DNA from: Bolinopsis microptera
Lineage: Eukaryota > Ctenophora > Tentaculata > Lobata > Bolinopsidae
DNA: 64,000 nucleotides
Assembly (NCBI RefSeq): GCF_026151205.1
Contig: NC_087078.1
Location: 8,016,675 to 8,080,674 of the forward strand
Direction: 5' to 3'
In this document: piece after piece, positions 44,794 to 56,938 of the stretch
How positions within the stretch are numbered: position 1 is the first letter of the stretch
Layout of the letters: each line of letters starts with the position of its first letter
Notes under the pieces: model-generated
Databases searched by the model: none
Told to the model about the DNA's origin: nothing
Seen by the model: only the letters and a program-made list of their open reading frames with translations
Made by a program: the position numbers and the translations under genes

Positions 44794-45600
44794 ATCTTTA
44801 AGTTGGCTAATTTTTCTTTGTTTTTTCCATAATGACGCAGTATTAAATGCACATGTAAACGGCATGTAAACCAGGTCGATTGAACTAATGTGGGGTATTT
44901 TTTTTTTGATTTCTAGTTTAATGTTTATTAATTGACGATTGATTCAGTTTGACCAATTTCGTGCTAGTTTTTTGTCCGATCGTAGAATTATTAATGAGTG
45001 CCGATGAAAGTAGAGAGAGAACATGTGATCTTTGGCAACAAGAACTTCGCGCCACATGGAAAATACTTCATTATTTCACGCCACAAAATTCTAGTGTAGA
45101 AAATATTGCGCGTGAGTCTCACGTAATGTACGTACGTACGCACTACCTAAATAATACATCAGTTTAATCAAGGTAGTTAAGGGCACTTTTTTGAGAATCC
45201 CTGAGCCGGAAATGACGGTTGTTTTTATTTTAAAATCTTCTAAAATATCTCCTTCTATTCTGATGATTTGTTCAGCAATCACAGTGCACTGGCGAAACGT
45301 ACATATGTGCTTCTTTGGAAAAGAGAATGCTCGGTAAAAATGCATGGGACAAGATTTGTATGAAATGAAACTTGAAACTTACAACACCTTTCATTCTGGT
45401 GTCATTCACTGCGTTACATTTACCAAGTGTTTTGCGATACCAAGTTTAATTCGCATTCAGGTTCAGTTTTTCCACCAACTTTAGGGTGTGCTCCATACTA
45501 TGAATCGTGATACAAGCTTGAGAGATTTAGAAAAAGTCACCCTGTTCTCAGAGTCTTCACATCGCTGAACTTTTCTTGTTTAAAATCGGCCAGCTGTCGC
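44794..45600. other. DEPDC5 3' flank
   Basis: About 800 bp with no recognised gene. Likely includes the DEPDC5 3' UTR. No repeat structure seen. Confidence 0.5.
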
Positions 45601-45607
45601 TGATACA

Positions 45608-46230
45608 TCAAATGAGATTTAGGTACTTTAGCGAGATACTGTTCCTTGAATGTTGAAGTTGATTCTGTTGTATTTCATGCGGATATTTTTGTATTGAGCA
45701 GGATGTTCTAACACATTCTCCTCTTTGATAAAAAAGGATTACTCGAGTAGGGGTACACATGCATTTTTGATTGTAGTCTTTTTGGGACCACCCATAATCC
45801 ATATCAATCCGGTTCTTCAGTGTTTGAGGCGAATTTTCGTACACAGAACGATGGGCTTCCTGCGCTTTCAGAGTGATACTTCCCACACCGAGGACATACA
45901 CTTCGGTTCTGATACTCCCAACCGGTGCTTAATCTCATTCATTTTAGGACACCTTTTTGTTGGTCGTGTGGCTCAACCAAAAGTTTTGAAACAGACCGCC
46001 ACACTTTCCTTTCGTGTGTACCTTCGGGCTCGTTCTGTTTACTTTCAAAGGAATAGGCGGAGGAATAAACATGTCCCAAGAACAGCGGCATAGTTCGTCC
46101 TTCTAGCGATGCAGCAGAAGAGATCGTCACACCTCACGATTTGCAGGAGGTATCTTGATTGGCACACATGCTGATCGATCCACTCTTGATCGGCACACTG
46201 TCCCGGCTTCTGACTCCACTTACCTTGTAT
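45608..46230 (-). other. possible decayed coding sequence, Cys-containing
   Basis: Overlapping minus-strand frames carry protein-like text: VRCDDLFCCIARRTNYAAVL, then EGRTMPLFLGHVYSSAY in a second frame, and VLGVGSITLKAQEAHRSVYE further on. The frame changes suggest a degenerate gene or transposon-derived protein. I do not recognise the family. Confidence 0.3.
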
Positions 46231-47460
46231 CACGTCGTGACCCCCATCGTCGTTTCACTATAGTAGAGTTTCTACGACACAGGGGGGACGTACCGCGCAC
46301 TCGTGCGCGGCGGGTTATATATTGTATATACAACGTATGTAAACACACAACACTTACCCACAACATGATAACTGTCGATTACTGTTTCCGACCAGTACCT
46401 CTCCTGCTGTAGCAAAGTACCTCTTCTCTATGTCCGTGTCAGTGGTTTTCTTCGAGCCATTTAGGTGTGATACCTTAGCACCTTACCTCTTTGCAATAGT
46501 TATCGACTACTGTATGAGGCAAGGCTCTTGTCATGAGGGGTGATTCAAAATTAGCGTCCAAAATACACCTACTTCATACTCAGATCAATTTTATACCCAA
46601 AGGGCCTTTTCACAAGAATTTTCTTAAAAGTTGGGCGAGCGATTTAGTAGGAGCGCCTCTTACCTGGGGACCTCAGGCTATTATGTTCATAAACATAGAG
46701 AGATTAGGCGGAATAACAGGCTGAGCGCGGCCCAGTAAATGGTAAAGCGCGGCCCACTGCCCAACCTGTCATTCCATTGTCATACGTTGTATGACCCGCC
46801 GCGCACGAGTGCGTGGCTCCCCCTGTATAGAAACTTTACATAACAGGGCCGTTCCACCATAGTGAAACGACCGTGGGGGTCACGACGTGATACAATCATT
46901 CCACCGACGTGATACAATCATTCCGCCGGTCCCCAGGTAACGACAAACACAATACATTTACTTTATTTCATATTTGCATTTAATTCATAAAAGCGGAATT
47001 GCAGAAATAGATTTTCTTTGTATCACGTCGTGACCCCCATTGTTGTTTCACTACCCCTGTAGCGGTTCTATGATATTGATACAGGGGGCCGCACACTCGT
47101 GCACGGCGGGTCATACAACTTATGAAAAGAGTTTCCTGTGATGTGACGTGAGTTAGTGATCACCCTACTATTTGACTCTAAAGCTAAAAACTTTCCCCCA
47201 CATCATCATCGTTTGTCCATTGACTATCACTAACCCGGCGCATTTCTCTATCCAGAAAAGTAAAAGTAAAGTAAAGTAAAATTTATGACATCACATCATC
47301 ACACATGTCTACAAACTATCATCGCACTGTGAGCCCTTGCAGTGGCGCACCGAAAGCACATGGTTAGTTACTGGGCCGCGCTCAGCCTGTCATTCCGCCG
47401 AATCTCTATTCTAATTCTATGTTTATGAACATGATAGCCGGAGGTCCCCAGGTAAATGGT
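46229..47460. repeat. palindromic repeat cluster (A/B modules)
   Basis: Module A (TGTATCACGTCGTGACCCCC ... CGCACTCGTGCGCGGCGGGT, split here by a variable segment) occurs at about 46229-46320 (+), 46780-46895 (-) and 47020-47118 (+). Module B (CTGGGGACCTCAGGCTATTA ... GGCTGAGCGCGGCCCAG) occurs at about 46659-46737 (+) and 47372-47453 (-). B, A-inverse, A, B-inverse form a palindrome of about 0.8 kb centred near 46960-47000. No coding frame. Confidence 0.7.
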
Positions 47461-47549
47461 TAGGTGAACGTGAAGCGCGTCACGCAGCACGCGTAGACTC
47501 GTGGCTAGGTGAAATCAATCCCGGCCCGTGACCCATTATATTACTGCAT

Positions 47550-47992
47550 GGGGGGGGGGGGGGGGGGGATAACGTATTTTTTTGTTTGTTTTGTTTTTTT
47601 CAAAAAATCAATTCCGCCTAAACAAAAATATCAAAAAATTGTTTTTGGCTATTTCACATGAGATAAGGGTTAGATAAGGTTGACAGCACTGTAACACAAA
47701 TAGATGATAGTGATGAAACTTGAAGCGACAGTAAAATTAACAATTAAATTAAAGAATACGGTCTGTTCACTGTTGTTTTCACAAATTCCGAAATACAAAT
47801 TAAGTAATATGAGGATTCTTCAGTTTTTGAAATTTTAGATAAGAAGGCGGAACATAATTTCAATTACTGCATCCACAGAACAGTCAATTCAACGAAAATA
47901 TAGGGTACCAAACGGACAAAACCTCTTTTGGTTTTTTCCAAAAAAATAATTGTAAATTCCACCTTTAAAAAAAAACAATAACCCCCCCCCCC
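47550..47992. mobile_element. 443-bp element with poly-G/poly-C termini
   Basis: The left end is a run of about 19 G followed by ATAACGTATTTTTTT. The right end is the inverse, AAAAAAACAATAA then a C-run. TGCAT flanks both sides (47545-47549, 47993-47997) as a likely 5-bp target duplication. The interior is AT-rich and noncoding. Confidence 0.65.
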
Positions 47993-47997
47993 TGCAT

Positions 47998-49560
47998 GAA
48001 GCAGGCCGTAGATGAGCTTGAAATGTGGTACTGTTAATTGTACGTTTTACTGCCATGCCAACACAAACAACAAAGCGACGGTTCCCCAGTTTACAGTTTA
48101 GTTTATATTATTAAGTCAAAGAAGATTGTATGTAGTCACGATATTGACGGTCACAACACTGCAACTGTCGACGAGTTCAACTCGGCGCGCGTTTTGGTAG
48201 GTTATAACGGAATATCTTTGTACTGCACTGTTCGATTTCGATGAAATTTACAAGGTAACGAGACCAAATGTTTTTCAGTTGATTCAAATAAATACCGTCG
48301 GAGTTGTCAATCTGCAGCCAGAGATGTCAAAAGTTTACTATGCTGAGTTGGATATTGTGAACACCCTGTTCCTCAGTTTTAAGTGGTGTCAGAGATGTTA
48401 CATCGCCACAATGTTTACTATTATATGGTGTAAAGATACGCCAAAGGGTCTGGGCCTTGTACTAGACAAATTCTTCAGACTCTTATTTACACTCACTGCT
48501 AACAATATCACGTGACGTGCACGCAAATTCGCACGAAAACGTACGGCACCCCACTGTAAACCTACAGAGGGGCACTCTACTTGTGCGGCTGAAAATCAGA
48601 CAAAAGAAAACATCGCGCGCTGGGCATATAGACCCTTATTTGTTATTATATGGTGTGTACCTTTTTGCCACATAGAAAGCTGTGGGACTGCCGTGCATGT
48701 GCCGCAGACAGCAGAGATCTTTTTAAAAAGAGTTATCACGACGAGAGACAATGTGCAATGCTTTTTTCATCCGTTAAGCCGTAGTTCGTGATTCTACATT
48801 AACATATCAGGCGACCGGAATCTATCCAAAAGGGTCCGGTAGCCAAACCTGAATTTATTACACAGTTGAACCTGAGGGCATGGCACTCACATTCAGTAGG
48901 TAGCCACACTGCGCCCGAAACAAATATTCACGATCTACAGTGTACTATACGGGTACAGGGTATCATCCGTAAACAATACTCAAGTAATAATATTAGTTCA
49001 TATCGCCACTGACTACAGAGCCTACATCATTCTCATGACACGACCTCTCCTGGTCTGGACACCAGGGGGTCCTCACAGAGGTACATCATTCAAATCCAAA
49101 ATCATAGTATAATTTCACTAGAGAATGGCGAAGTTCAGCGCCTGTCAGGCTGGCATTCATACAACATACAAGGAGGGAGTGCCGCCAGGTGTCATCATAT
49201 ACAAGGCAATCTGATTAACAGTACTCTCTACATATTCATCAAACTCATTACATACTCGACACGACGTGTGGCAAGTTTCCAAAAGGACCAGGGGGTCGGA
49301 CGTTCTGACAAAAACCCGGGAACTGAGGGGAGCGCGCATGCGCGGCTCATAAACGTTCACATATCTGCTAACTGGTGGTGTTTTCAGTATGCATGTCAAC
49401 TACTAAGTAGACCCTCTCTATGAGAGACGGGCCAAAACAAAGGGAATCTAGGACTTCGAATGTACAAATTGAATTCAAATATACAAGATAGATTACAATC
49501 AGATCAGCTGACAGTTTATAACTCCCAATACCCATTTCCCAAAATAGACCGCGGATAAAA
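47998..49560. other. intergenic before COPS7
   Basis: About 1.6 kb. A short piece at about 48171-48192 (GACGAGTTCAACTCGGCGCG) matches the TIR of the 23.9-25.4 kb element, a solo remnant. No gene recognised in the rest, which includes the COPS7 3' region. Confidence 0.5.
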
Positions 49561-50220
49561 TCATGCCAATCGTTTTCTGCTTTTCGCTGAGGTAGCTTCG
49601 CGGTGCGGCTTTTCTTTTTTAACGGAAGCTTTAGCTGCTTCCACAGACTTTGAAAATTCAGCAGTTTCTTGCATGTTAGCCTTTAATTTGTTGGTCGCAG
49701 TATCAACATCAGTTTGCATGTTTTCAGTGACAGTTCTACATGACTCCGACCACCTTGACAGAGATTCCAACAAATAGTCCTGCTGTTCCCCACTTTCAAC
49801 ACTGTACCCAGAGATCTGATTAACAAAAACCTGCTCGTTAGCCTCGTCTATCCTACAGTCCAGCACGTTGTGCTGTATACTTTGGATGATGACCTGTTCC
49901 AAGTCTCGGGAGCTGTTCAGCCCAGTCTCAGACAGCATGTCCGAATATTTCAACACCCTTTTGTTGATGCTCATGCGTAAAATTGTGAGGATCCGCAGTT
50001 TTGTTGTTTCTGTTTCGCTCAGCTTGGGCAATTTCGCGGCATTCTCAAGATAATTCGAATATCTGCCGTGTGAAAATATGGAGAGTAGTTTGAGATAAGG
50101 TTCGTGTTCAGTGTTTACCAAGACATTGCAGTGTTCCAATAAATCAGTAAAGAAGAAGGTTGAGTCTGAAGATAAAGCTTTGCGGATGTCTTCAGCTAAC
50201 ACCTCACCGTTTACCTTCAT
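49561..50220 (-). CDS. COPS7: COP9 signalosome subunit 7
   Basis: 219-aa PCI-domain protein of the COP9 signalosome, the complex that removes NEDD8 from cullins. The PCI region (about 30-150) contains YLKLLSIFSHGRYSNYLE and LPKLSETETTKLRILTIL, matching COPS7A/B; residues 160-200 form a helical tail and the C-terminal end is Lys-rich. The start MKVNGEVLAEDI at 50220 is preferred over a non-ATG extension upstream; an AG (attcaag) lies 2 nt before it but with a poor pyrimidine tract. Human COPS7A is about 275 aa, so the C-terminal tail is shorter here. Single exon. On the same strand as PSENEN and PSMA1. Confidence 0.88.
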   Translation of the reverse strand: MKVNGEVLAEDIRKALSSDSTFFFTDLLEHCNVLVNTEHEPYLKLLSIFSHGRYSNYLENAAKLPKLSETETTKLRILTILRMSINKRVLKYSDMLSETGLNSSRDLEQVIIQSIQHNVLDCRIDEANEQVFVNQISGYSVESGEQQDYLLESLSRWSESCRTVTENMQTDVDTATNKLKANMQETAEFSKSVEAAKASVKKEKPHREATSAKSRKRLA

Positions 50221-51994
50221 GCCTTGAATAATGTACACCGGTTAGGTAAACAAACATATGATTACATTGATCCAGTTAAATTATGTGCTCAAGGAATCTA
50301 AAAGGTGGCTTTAAAACAATGTTTATTCGAGAAGAAACCAATTATTTCTAGTCCAGGATCCATTTATTTCTGATGTAACTTTCCATGTTTTTTTATAAAA
50401 TAAATATGTTGAATGTTGGGTTATGATATCAGAGCATGATGTTTATTTTTGTTTACATCTTTAGTCCCACAGAAATGAAAATGTCACCCTGCGTGTTAAC
50501 TATCCAGGTCGGTGGAAAAGCGGTGTAAAACTTTTAACTTTTAGAGTATCACTTTAATTACACCAACCTTTAAATTCCCGCCGCGGTGATGACGCAATAA
50601 CATTCCTTTCTACAAATGGAATTACCGGGGAGTCCAGTTCTGGCACCTATCCAGAAAGTTCCGTATTACCGGAGCAAGCTGTACACCCAAAATCCGCCCA
50701 ATTAAAATGAAGCTTACTCTACATGTGATGGGCTACAATTTAGGGGAAAAATTACACGGGTTAGGTTTAAGCCGGGTCCATTAATAACGATAAGAGATGG
50801 CATGGTGGTTTTAAGGAGAATCCCACGTATAAAAGATTAATTAATACGATCGATATATTAAAGTGGACGCGTTCAAAGGTCGAGGCTGCACTTGATTGGA
50901 TTGAAGGTGTCACGTGACAACATACTTGGTTCCTCACTGGTAGAGGGAAAGGGTCTAAAGATCTCACATTAAATATGCTGCTTCCTACATGCCATCTCAC
51001 GTCGTGTACACTCGATCAGTGGCCCGACCATCACCCACTAAGAAGCCTGCATCCTCATCACGTGCAACCAATCAGAATACGTTTCCATGGTCACGTGTTG
51101 CTGGGTAACCAATGAAAGGGAGGCTGTCAGGGTTGCAGATTTCACGGAAAGTGTGTACATTTTAACTGGGAAGGGTGGTAGGGTACAGCCGCTAGCTTTA
51201 CGTGAATTATGCTGAAATATACCCAATATATGCAGACGAGTATGAGGGTGTCTGACTTTGGGTTTTGGCGGGAATTTAAAAGATGTGTAACTGTGCGAGG
51301 AAATTTTAGAATGTTATGTTAAGAATTTGAAAATTTTGTTAAAAAGGTTTGTTTCAAGCTGTAAACGGGGTTGCACCAAGACCTTAAAGAAGATAAATCA
51401 TTTACTCTATCGTAAGTATGAACTGCAAAATCTATATATTATATTTACATTAAACACAAAGAATTTAATCATAACAAATTAAAATTTCGCAATAGAAATA
51501 AAAGCTAAAACAACAAAACAATAATCCCTGTCAAACTCGTACATTGCTGTTTCGATGATCACAAAACGTCTCCAAACGAGACAGTAATTTACCCAAATTC
51601 TTCTAAACAAATATATCTGACTAAATTAATTTCCAGTCTAGAGAACCTCAAGTTTTTTTACCTTAAACTTCCCTTCCACACTCACAGCCTGTCCGTAAAT
51701 CAAGTTACACTCAGTTTATATATTATCTGACCCCATACCTCACACTGCCTCGCGACAATCCAATCTTATAATGAAAGGGGGCAGCAGCTCAGTTATAATC
51801 ATCATCATTATTACACACAAACTCCACCAACCCTATAATGGTCAGCTGCATTAGCACTGTACACTCCAATCAACCCCCGTCTTGACTCCCAATCAACCAA
51901 TCGCACGCCGTCACCATGACCACGTGACTCAACACGCCCAATCAGCACGCATATCCACGATCACATGACTCGTGTTAACCAACCAGGTGACAAC
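50221..51994. other. intergenic PSENEN to COPS7, promoter-like motifs
   Basis: About 1.8 kb with no gene. CACGTG occurs near 50911, 51059, 51092 and 51930, and CCAAT near 51066, 51107, 51896 and 51949. Probably the COPS7 promoter on the left and PSENEN 3' flank on the right. Confidence 0.5.
51059..51115. promoter_or_regulatory. E-box / CCAAT / X-box cluster upstream of COPS7
   Basis: Within 57 bp: CACGTG, ACCAATCAG, CACGTG, the RFX X-box-like GTTGCTGGGTAAC (51097-51109) and another CCAAT. It is about 0.85 kb upstream of the COPS7 start on the minus strand. A plausible promoter module; activity is inferred. Confidence 0.4.
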
Positions 51995-53275
51995 TCAGGG
52001 CTCCCCGTAAGGAACGTGCAGTGATATTGAGTCCCCGAGGGCCCCCCAGGACGCACGTTGACTCTGGTATACGCCCACCCAGACTCCAAGTGCTGCGAGG
52101 TAGATCAGAGCTCCTATCCCAGACAGGATGGTGTAGCGGCGAACCTGAGGGAGATTAGTACGTGTTATTTGTTGTTGGATTCGGAGTTATTGTAACGTGT
52201 TATGACACTTCTGCTGTTGAAATGCGGTATGGGAGAAAGGTTTAACCTTGATAGTTGCATTGAAACAGACAGAGTAGAAAACTTGACCTGTACTGCAAAA
52301 TACGGGAAATTCGCAGTGTAGGCGAGATCATGTATAATATAATAGTGCCCGCAACTTCTAGGTTATCTTTGATAAAATTTTGGCTTGAATTCAAGGCGAA
52401 ATGCCAACACCATACACGTTAACACTGTTATCTACATGATTTGAATGGTGGGTAGCAGCCATTCAACGTTGATTGTCTCCGATATCCCACAGTTTCAAGT
52501 TTCAAGATTTGCTGGGAAATACTCCCCATCTCACCTCCTTCCCAATTTAACAATTACCATCATTACAGCAGATAAATATGGCGCACTATCAGCTGAACAA
52601 TACTTGCCCAGATGTAGCGCAATGCACGTGCGTTAAACAACAATTAAACCAAAGCTGGCGTGTTAAAGTAACTGGTTTAACACTGAATGAGAGTATACAG
52701 CTTGAGGGGTTTATAGCCAACAGGTCATGAGTTTGATATCAGTAAAATGGATCATTGCCAACAATTCGAATAGAGGTTTATTTCAGATAGGGCCCGTTCG
52801 CCAAGAATTATCTTTTAAAAATTGAACATCCCAAGAACTGGCGACTCAGCTACCCGGTAGTACGTATTATATAATTATATAATATCATGTATATTAATGC
52901 TTTTCATAAAAAGTTACAACAAAGTCTTCATGTTATGTATCCTGGGTTTGGACAGGATATTACCCGCTTAAAATATTTCCATGGCGTTACATAATACTCA
53001 ATAAATGTAATAGATTTGTTGCAATATAATATTATATATCTAGATCAACCGGTTTATCACATACAATACCCGAACAATATCCCAAAAATAGAACAAGAAA
53101 TAGCGTATTTTAAGAGAATGTAATTTACCTGAGGAATGTGATCCACTTTAGTGGCTTCCCGCCAGAACCAGAGCACATTTATAATCCAGACCCAGGGTAG
53201 CAGTGGAATTCCAGCCAGGAAATACTTTCTACAGATGTTCACCTTCTCTTCCGGTGACACTCTCCGCAGATTCAT
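51995..53275 (-). CDS. PSENEN: PEN-2, gamma-secretase subunit
   Basis: Two exons, 53275-53129 and 52144-51995, joined in phase 0, giving 98 aa (human 101). PEN-2 is the small membrane subunit that activates presenilin in gamma-secretase, which cleaves Notch and other type I proteins. The N terminus MNLRRVSPEEKVNICRKYF and the following hydrophobic segment (AGIPLLPWVWIINVLWFWRE) are diagnostic. Exon 2 holds the last transmembrane segment (LIYLAALGVWVGVY) and WGALGDSISLHVPYGEP. Oddity: the DYLSF motif that contacts presenilin in vertebrates reads DSISL here. An acceptor (ccccatttag) lies 2 nt before the ATG. Downstream of PSMA1 on the same strand, separated by about 0.55 kb. Confidence 0.95.
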
Positions 53276-53831
53276 AGCTAAATGGGGATCAGATTTTAGT
53301 AATTCATAAACGTAACATGTAAAATGGCTTCAATTCATGCTAAAAGAATCGAGATTTAGTGAATGTTATTTTGAACGGGCCGGCAGTGTGGTTTCCAACT
53401 TTCAAGAACAAAATGGGGAGAGAGTCCAATTTGATTAATACTCGGAGTCTTCAGTTTTCCCGAAATTACAAATACTTTACAAATTTCATAATTTGATCAA
53501 CAAATCCTCAAATTTTACAGTTACATCATCTACATTTCTCTCGAGGAAACAAAGATCGTATTACATCCAATAATCCATATACTGGGCCATTCATTATCTT
53601 AAGTTCAGATAAATGCGAACGTTATCAGTTATTACAAAAGAAGAACGTTCGAGAAAATGCGAAAGGGGAGACTACCCACTTATATTGGGGCACTAACGGA
53701 CAAAGATGAAACACGCCGGCATAATATCACACCACTTATGACGTCACTCGTCTGACAGTTTCGTAAGTTGACACGTCAGTGCCCCTAGTAGGTGGGGTTA
53801 GTTCCAGGGGCAGAGGAGTGAGGGAGTGGCC
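53276..53831. other. intergenic PSMA1 to PSENEN
   Basis: About 556 bp. Contains the PSMA1 3' UTR and sequence before the PSENEN acceptor. Nothing else recognised. Confidence 0.5.
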
Positions 53832-55095
53832 CTACTGTGTCTCCATTGTGTCTTCTGCCCCTTGCTCGGGGTCCGCTGATGCTGCTCCTCCTTTCTTCTC
53901 GTCTCCTTCAATCATCTGGGACAAAAACGGGTGTTAGGTGTGGGAATAAGAGATCTGTCTCGTTAACCTGTGGATTAGTTCAAATACGATAGTTATAGTG
54001 GTAGCTAGAAAGTAGCAACTTAGAAGTGGTAACTATAAAGTGGTCACTATAAAGTGCTAACTATAAAGTGGTAACTACCTTCAAGTATTCCTCCACATCG
54101 TCATCATCCTTCATGGTGAACTCCACATCTCGTCCCACATAGCCCACACTAACATTCTTGGTGGTCAGTTCAGTATCAGCAGGCAGACAGTCTCTTAATG
54201 CGCGGAGTGCGTGCGCAATCAGCTCTCCCAGATCTTCAACATTTCTGAGAGTGCGGGTTGGTTATTTAGTTAACTAAGGTAAACCAAGTCGTGTGTTTCA
54301 TCAAACTATTTGCTGTTAATTTCACATTTTCAGTCTAAACATCTAACTAAAATTTACCCGAATTCATCTTTATGTCTCTCCAGATAAGTCCTGGCACTCT
54401 GTGACCTGGCCCCAATAGCCATACACTTGCATTCGTAGAAGTTAGAAGAAGGGCAAATGTAGTAAACATGTGGTCCGGCCTCGTCTACCCCAGCTACCAA
54501 CAATCCCACACCGTAGGGTCGTCGTCCCATTACCTGGGTGCCAGTTTGAGCCTTGTCTCCGACACTGGACACTAGCCTGGCCACGGAGAGTGGAGACCCG
54601 TAAATGTAGCGGTGGTTGAGACACTCTGTTCTCATGAATCTGCTGAGGATGCGGGCATCTGATGTTAATCCTGGACACACGGGATTGTGTAAGGTAACAT
54701 GTTGCAAGGTTCAGTGACACAAAAACACACTGACTAACATCACTCAACTAACATCACTCAACTATTAAATATGCCAGATTTACACCGATTTACATGGAGT
54801 AAACTTGAACTGATCTACGATTAACCTTAACTCATGACCAAAGTATAAATATTATCAAGATTTACGAACCTGCTATCGATATACCAGCATGATCATCAAT
54901 AGGAATAACTTTCTTCTGATGGGAGCTAAGATCTGATGAAGCTCGTTTCAAAGCCACAAGAACAGAATGGTTCTTGCCCTTGATACCGAGAGTTGCTGCT
55001 CCTTGTTTTACAGCTTCCATAGCATATTCTATCTGATGGATACGCCCCTGAGGCGACCAAACCGTCACATCATTGTCGTACTGGTTGCGATACAT
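53832..55095 (-). CDS. PSMA1: proteasome subunit alpha type-1
   Basis: Four exons: 55095-54870, 54670-54358, 54244-54079, 53915-53832. Phases agree at every junction, giving 262 aa (human 263). It forms part of the outer alpha ring of the 20S proteasome that gates substrate entry. Exon 1 has the alpha-type signature ([20 protein letters not shown]) and [10 protein letters not shown]. Exon 2 has [19 protein letters not shown] and [14 protein letters not shown], and exon 3 [16 protein letters not shown]. Exon 4 is an acidic tail ending in TMETQ. An acceptor (gtttcccttcag) lies 3 nt before the ATG. A 14-bp tandem repeat abuts the exon 3 donor. Confidence 0.97.
54022..54078. repeat. 14-bp tandem repeat at the PSMA1 intron 3 donor
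   Basis: About four degenerate units of GTGGTAACTATAAA run up to the exon 3 donor site in intron 3. The donor GT itself lies in the last unit. Confidence 0.75.
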
Positions 55096-55729
55096 CCTCT
55101 GAAGGGAAACAGTTTTCTTGTTATATGCCTTTTAGCTTAGTTTTCTCATCTAGGTCACGCTTTTTTCTGGTATCACCGATCGAAGTAAATAATTGGAGAA
55201 TTAGATATTTTGTTGACTTGTTTTCAATCTATTTGGGAGAGTAAAGCAGTGAGAGACAGTTTATGAAACTATCACAATAATACAATATATACTCTTTTAA
55301 AACAGTGTCCTCCTCACAAATCAGCACACTGCCAGCTCATCTAACGCAAGCTTCTTCTCATAAGACTATACCGAAATGGTGCAGGGTGCTTCCAGAGAGC
55401 GCACGGTGCTTTCTGCACTTACCCAACACAGATGGTGCTGCCAGCGCTTCCAGAGCCCAGGGTTTCAGCGCTTTGAACCAGCTTAGACTCACCCCTATCC
55501 CTCTCATATCCATTTAACCAACCAACCCCCGAGCAAGCTTAGCCATCACATTGCTGGCCGCTGATTTTGAGCACATAACCCTGAGCCTGGTAATCTGAGA
55601 GAACAGTTGTCTGTGTCTAGTGTCGGGTACTAGAAGCAGTGGCCCTACTTTACTTGATACAAGACAGTCCACGAAATATATTTCTCCTTACTCCGGAGCA
55701 TTACTAGAATTATAATACGGTTTAGCAAT

Positions 55730-55844
55730 AATTCTTGGACTCGCTCCAATATTCATCACGTTCATCTTTATGTAGTTTTCAAGCCGGGTCTCAGGTAAGG
55801 TTCATGTTGGATTTCTTGGAAGGAGTCCAAGAATTATTGAACTC
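55730..55844. repeat. inverted repeat, ~17-bp arms
   Basis: AATAATTCTTGGACTC near 55731 and its complement near 55828 are separated by about 80 bp. Could be a tiny MITE or a transcribed hairpin. Confidence 0.6.
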
Positions 55845-56701
55845 AATATGCCGCCTCGTGTGCAATACGGATAATGTCATCTCCTTTTTTACTTTATTCC
55901 AAAATTCTGATCAACACAAAACATCGTCTCTGTGGCTTGCGAGGTCATTAAATCGGGGACGTTACATCGTGACCAGTATTTAATCCCACATTCATTCAAC
56001 ATGAATCAGAGGATAAGGTCACTTTCAATGGTCATGGTCACATTATATCGACATGACTTGAATTGTGTAAAGGTAATTAATTCTTCTGAGTGCAGAGAAG
56101 ATGTTAAAACGTGCCCGATTTAACGACCACAAACCACAGCTTCTTCATTCTCTTGTGTGTGTATATATAATCTCCAATTAGTTCTCGGTATCAATAACGT
56201 GCATCAATCATGTTGGGCTTGGCATCACATTAGGGGTGACAATAAATTATATTAGATACGCCAGGCTTACAGTGCCAATCAGTACGGTACCCCACATTTG
56301 CTACATCCACAGCACTCAACTACCCCTACATTTGCTACACGCCGGTTTATAATGTGAGTAGAATGTTACAATCTCGACCTAGCAAGCTCGGGCTGAAAGA
56401 GCTAGAAAAAAGCTCCGGTTCTAGAAAACTTTATAGAGGTCAGGTGATTTAATGTGTTTCTAAAAGAAAGAAAGAAACTTGGTCACATAGTGATCATACC
56501 TGTTATGGAACTATTAGTGTATGGAACGTTGAATGAGATGGCTTCTCTGCTTTGTGGACATTTACCAACGACTCAATAGAGTGCTCAGTGCAGGATAAGC
56601 TGCAAGATAAGCAAACGCTCTGGGGTACCGTGGTCAATAACATCGGATTCATAAAATCTCAAATAAACGTATTCATAATGATGTTTAAGCCTTTATCATG
56701 T

Positions 56702-56938
56702 TTATAAAACCTTCAAACCATATAAAAATCCTGCTATCGCTAAACCTATGTGATCGCTAAATCCTAAATCTAGATCTATCATTCCAAAACGGTCAAATTC
56801 GACATTAAACAAAAAACCGTGTGAGCCAAAATCCATATAATCGTGTTGACGCTGATAATACTGATACATATCGCACGCTGTGCCTCGTAATCCATGTTCT
56901 GCTAAGTGATATTTCAAAAAATTCCAGCGCTTAATCAA
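56702..56938 (-). CDS. unrecognised small frame, possible exon
   Basis: A 78-codon frame from a TTG, ending TAA at 56702-56704, with protein-like composition (LKYHLAEHGLRGTACDMYQY, DFGSHGFLFNVEFDRFG, GLAIAGFLYG). No ATG start; an in-frame stop lies about 15 nt upstream, so if real it is an exon or a decayed frame. Family not recognised. Confidence 0.25.
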   Translation of the reverse strand: MIKRWNFLKYHLAEHGLRGTACDMYQYYQRQHDYMDFGSHGFLFNVEFDRFGMIDLDLGFSDHIGLAIAGFLYGLKVL

